DNA from: CAZVJA01 sp964626885
GTDB taxonomy: Bacteria > Planctomycetota > Planctomycetia > Planctomycetales > Planctomycetaceae
NCBI GenBank assembly: GCA_964626885.1
Contig: CAZVJA010000040.1
Span: forward strand, 1 to 33,354
Length of the DNA: 33,354 nt
Direction of reading: 5' to 3'
Part shown: positions 32,312 to 33,354 of the stretch, one piece after another
Position numbering within the stretch: position 1 is the first letter of the stretch
Layout: each line of letters begins with the position of its first letter
Notes under the pieces: generated by a model
Told to the model about the DNA's origin: nothing
What the model saw: the letters and a program-made list of their open reading frames with translations, nothing else
The model's database searches: none
Translations under genes and position numbers: made by a program

Positions 32312-33109
32312 TTAATACCGAGCCAAGTCGGCTGCGTCGCGCTTCAAGTCGAGTGCTTTGCCCAGCCGCTGCGCTTCGTTGACCATCATCTTCAATTCGC
32401 TGGCGATGGCGAGGAACTGCCACCCTTCGGCAATGCGGCGCTGCACCGCCTCGGGAGTTTGCACGTCCAGACCGACGGGCGTGCCGACTTTCTTTCCCAC
32501 GGCGAGTATCCGCTGCAAGACTTCCTCAAGCTCTTCCGTCGTGGGGTCGACGCCGTCCGGGCCGCGCATCTGGAACGTCAGATCGTTCGGACCGACGAAG
32601 ATCGCATCCACCCCGGGCAAACTGTAAATTGCTTCGGCGTTATCGACCCCTTCGGGCGACTCGGTCTGCAACACCACCAGAATCTCGTCGTTGGCGTGCT
32701 TGAAGTAGTCGGCGGCGGTGGCGTCAAAATTCAATGCGTGGAGCGCTCCACCAATGGAACGGTTGCCGACCGGAGGATACTTCGCCGCCGCAATCGCCGC
32801 CCGTGCTTCTTCCACCGTGTTGACCATCGGCACGACGATACCGTGCGCCCCGGCATCGAGCACCCGTTTGATATGGTCATGATCGCCCCGCGGCACCCGG
32901 GCCAGCGGAACGCAACCGGCGTCGGCGATGGCTCCGAACAGCAAGCCCGCGTCGGTCCAGCCGATCGGCGAATGCTCCAGGTCGATTGTCAACCACGGAA
33001 ACCCGACTCGGGCCATCACGCGCGCCGCAAAGACGCTTCCGAGCGACATCCAGGTTCCGACTTGAGGTTTTCCGGCCTTGAGCGCCGCCTTGACGGGATT
33101 CTTTTTCAT
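32312..33109 (-). CDS. HpcH/HpaI aldolase family protein (2-keto-3-deoxy sugar-acid aldolase-like)
   Basis: A 265-residue class II (metal-dependent) pyruvate aldolase; family members cleave 4-hydroxy-2-oxo-heptanedioate or 2-keto-3-deoxy-rhamnonate. Expected residues: H46 in IDLEHSPIG, R74 in RVPRGD, and metal ligands E150 in QTESPEG and D176 in GPNDL. IVVPMVNTVEEAR is also typical. The substrate is not identified. The sugar-acid dehydratase at 3375-4514 could act in the same kind of pathway, but the genes are far apart. It starts MKKNPVKAALKAGKPQVGTW and is divergent from the Rieske gene. Confidence 0.9.
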   Translation of the reverse strand: MKKNPVKAALKAGKPQVGTWMSLGSVFAARVMARVGFPWLTIDLEHSPIGWTDAGLLFGAIADAGCVPLARVPRGDHDHIKRVLDAGAHGIVVPMVNTVEEARAAIAAAKYPPVGNRSIGGALHALNFDATAADYFKHANDEILVVLQTESPEGVDNAEAIYSLPGVDAIFVGPNDLTFQMRGPDGVDPTTEELEEVLQRILAVGKKVGTPVGLDVQTPEAVQRRIAEGWQFLAIASELKMMVNEAQRLGKALDLKRDAADLARY

Positions 33110-33200
33110 CGTTGTTCCAGTCGGGTGCCCGGGTACGCCGTGTTGCTTTTCGTGACGTCATCCCCAGGCCGCAAGAGGACAAAAGCAGGCCACTTTCCTA

Positions 33201-33220
33201 GAATCAGAATATCGTGATTC
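33201..33220. promoter_or_regulatory. Inverted repeat between divergent aldolase and Rieske genes
   Basis: GAATCA (33201-33206) and TGATTC (33215-33220) are perfect 6-bp arms 8 bases apart in a 158-base divergent spacer. It may be a regulator site, but the arms are short and chance is quite possible. Confidence 0.25.
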
Positions 33221-33267
33221 GTCCGGTGGGGCGAGCGACGCGGAACCGTGCGGGGAGATCGGAGCGG

Positions 33268-33354
33268 ATGGCGGAATATCAAACAGTGGCAAAGGCCGGC
33301 GAAATCCCCGAAGGGCAAGGGAGAGCGTATGCCGTCGACGGCGTAATGGTGGGG
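33268..33354 (+). CDS. Rieske-type [2Fe-2S] protein, N-terminal fragment
   Basis: The first 29 codons of a gene that runs off the right edge. MAEYQTVAKAGEIPEGQGRA followed by YAVDGVMVG matches the opening beta-strands of Rieske ferredoxin-like proteins, including the NirD type, where 'V....EIPEG.....V.G' precedes the cluster-binding CxH boxes. Those boxes would lie beyond the window, so the cluster itself is not seen. A GGAG is 3 bases before the ATG and a GGGGAG is further upstream. Confidence 0.65.
   Translation, partial: MAEYQTVAKAGEIPEGQGRAYAVDGVMVG

Overview
The window reads as chromosomal DNA of a member of the Planctomycetota. The most diagnostic block is a DUF1501 protein with a Tat signal, a DUF1549/DUF1553 (planctomycete cytochrome-type) protein and a cytochrome/WD40 protein. 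Several lineage-type hypothetical proteins support this, as do the high GC content and a Psd with a long N-terminal extension. A run of 100 N (4544-4643) marks a scaffold gap, so this is a draft assembly. No tRNA, rRNA, CRISPR array or insertion sequence was recognised.

Layout. Positions 1-3064 hold the end of an ABC permease gene converging on the conserved rpsB-tsf-pyrH translation/nucleotide cluster (minus strand). That cluster has a structured leader and an internal hairpin. Positions 3375-5581 carry an enolase-superfamily sugar-acid dehydratase and, across the gap, a class IV PLP aminotransferase. Positions 5685-7088 carry an AT-richer orphan protein with a HEPN-like R-x4-H motif, possibly horizontally acquired. 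Next come an RluA-type pseudouridine synthase, an RNase Z-like metallo-hydrolase and a Gfo/Idh/MocA oxidoreductase. A long gene-poor stretch leads into csrA, whose leader is rich in GGA motifs. A well-formed promoter then starts the DUF1501 - DUF1549/1553 - cytochrome/WD40 - acylphosphatase run (11693-18992), an exported planctomycete set with probable haem-binding motifs.

Positions 19499-23223 contain an ABC-2 permease, an ABC exporter-like protein in which nearly every ATPase motif is altered, and, overlapping it by 4 bp, an HD-type (p)ppGpp-hydrolase-like protein. After a membrane-anchored hypothetical gene (minus strand), positions 24284-29553 carry psd-pssA (phosphatidylethanolamine synthesis), ribE-rsmA (4-bp overlap) and guaB. 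Two planctomycete-type hypothetical genes follow, then a glycosyltransferase and an HpcH/HpaI aldolase on the minus strand, and finally the start of a Rieske-type protein at the right edge.

The most unusual items are the pseudo-ATPase ABC protein coupled to the HD hydrolase, the HEPN-like orphan, the in-frame coiled-coil extension upstream of tsf, the possible three-way-junction leader of rpsB, the GGA-rich csrA leader and a glycosyltransferase whose best start codon is ATT. All functions are inferred from reading motifs; no database search was possible.
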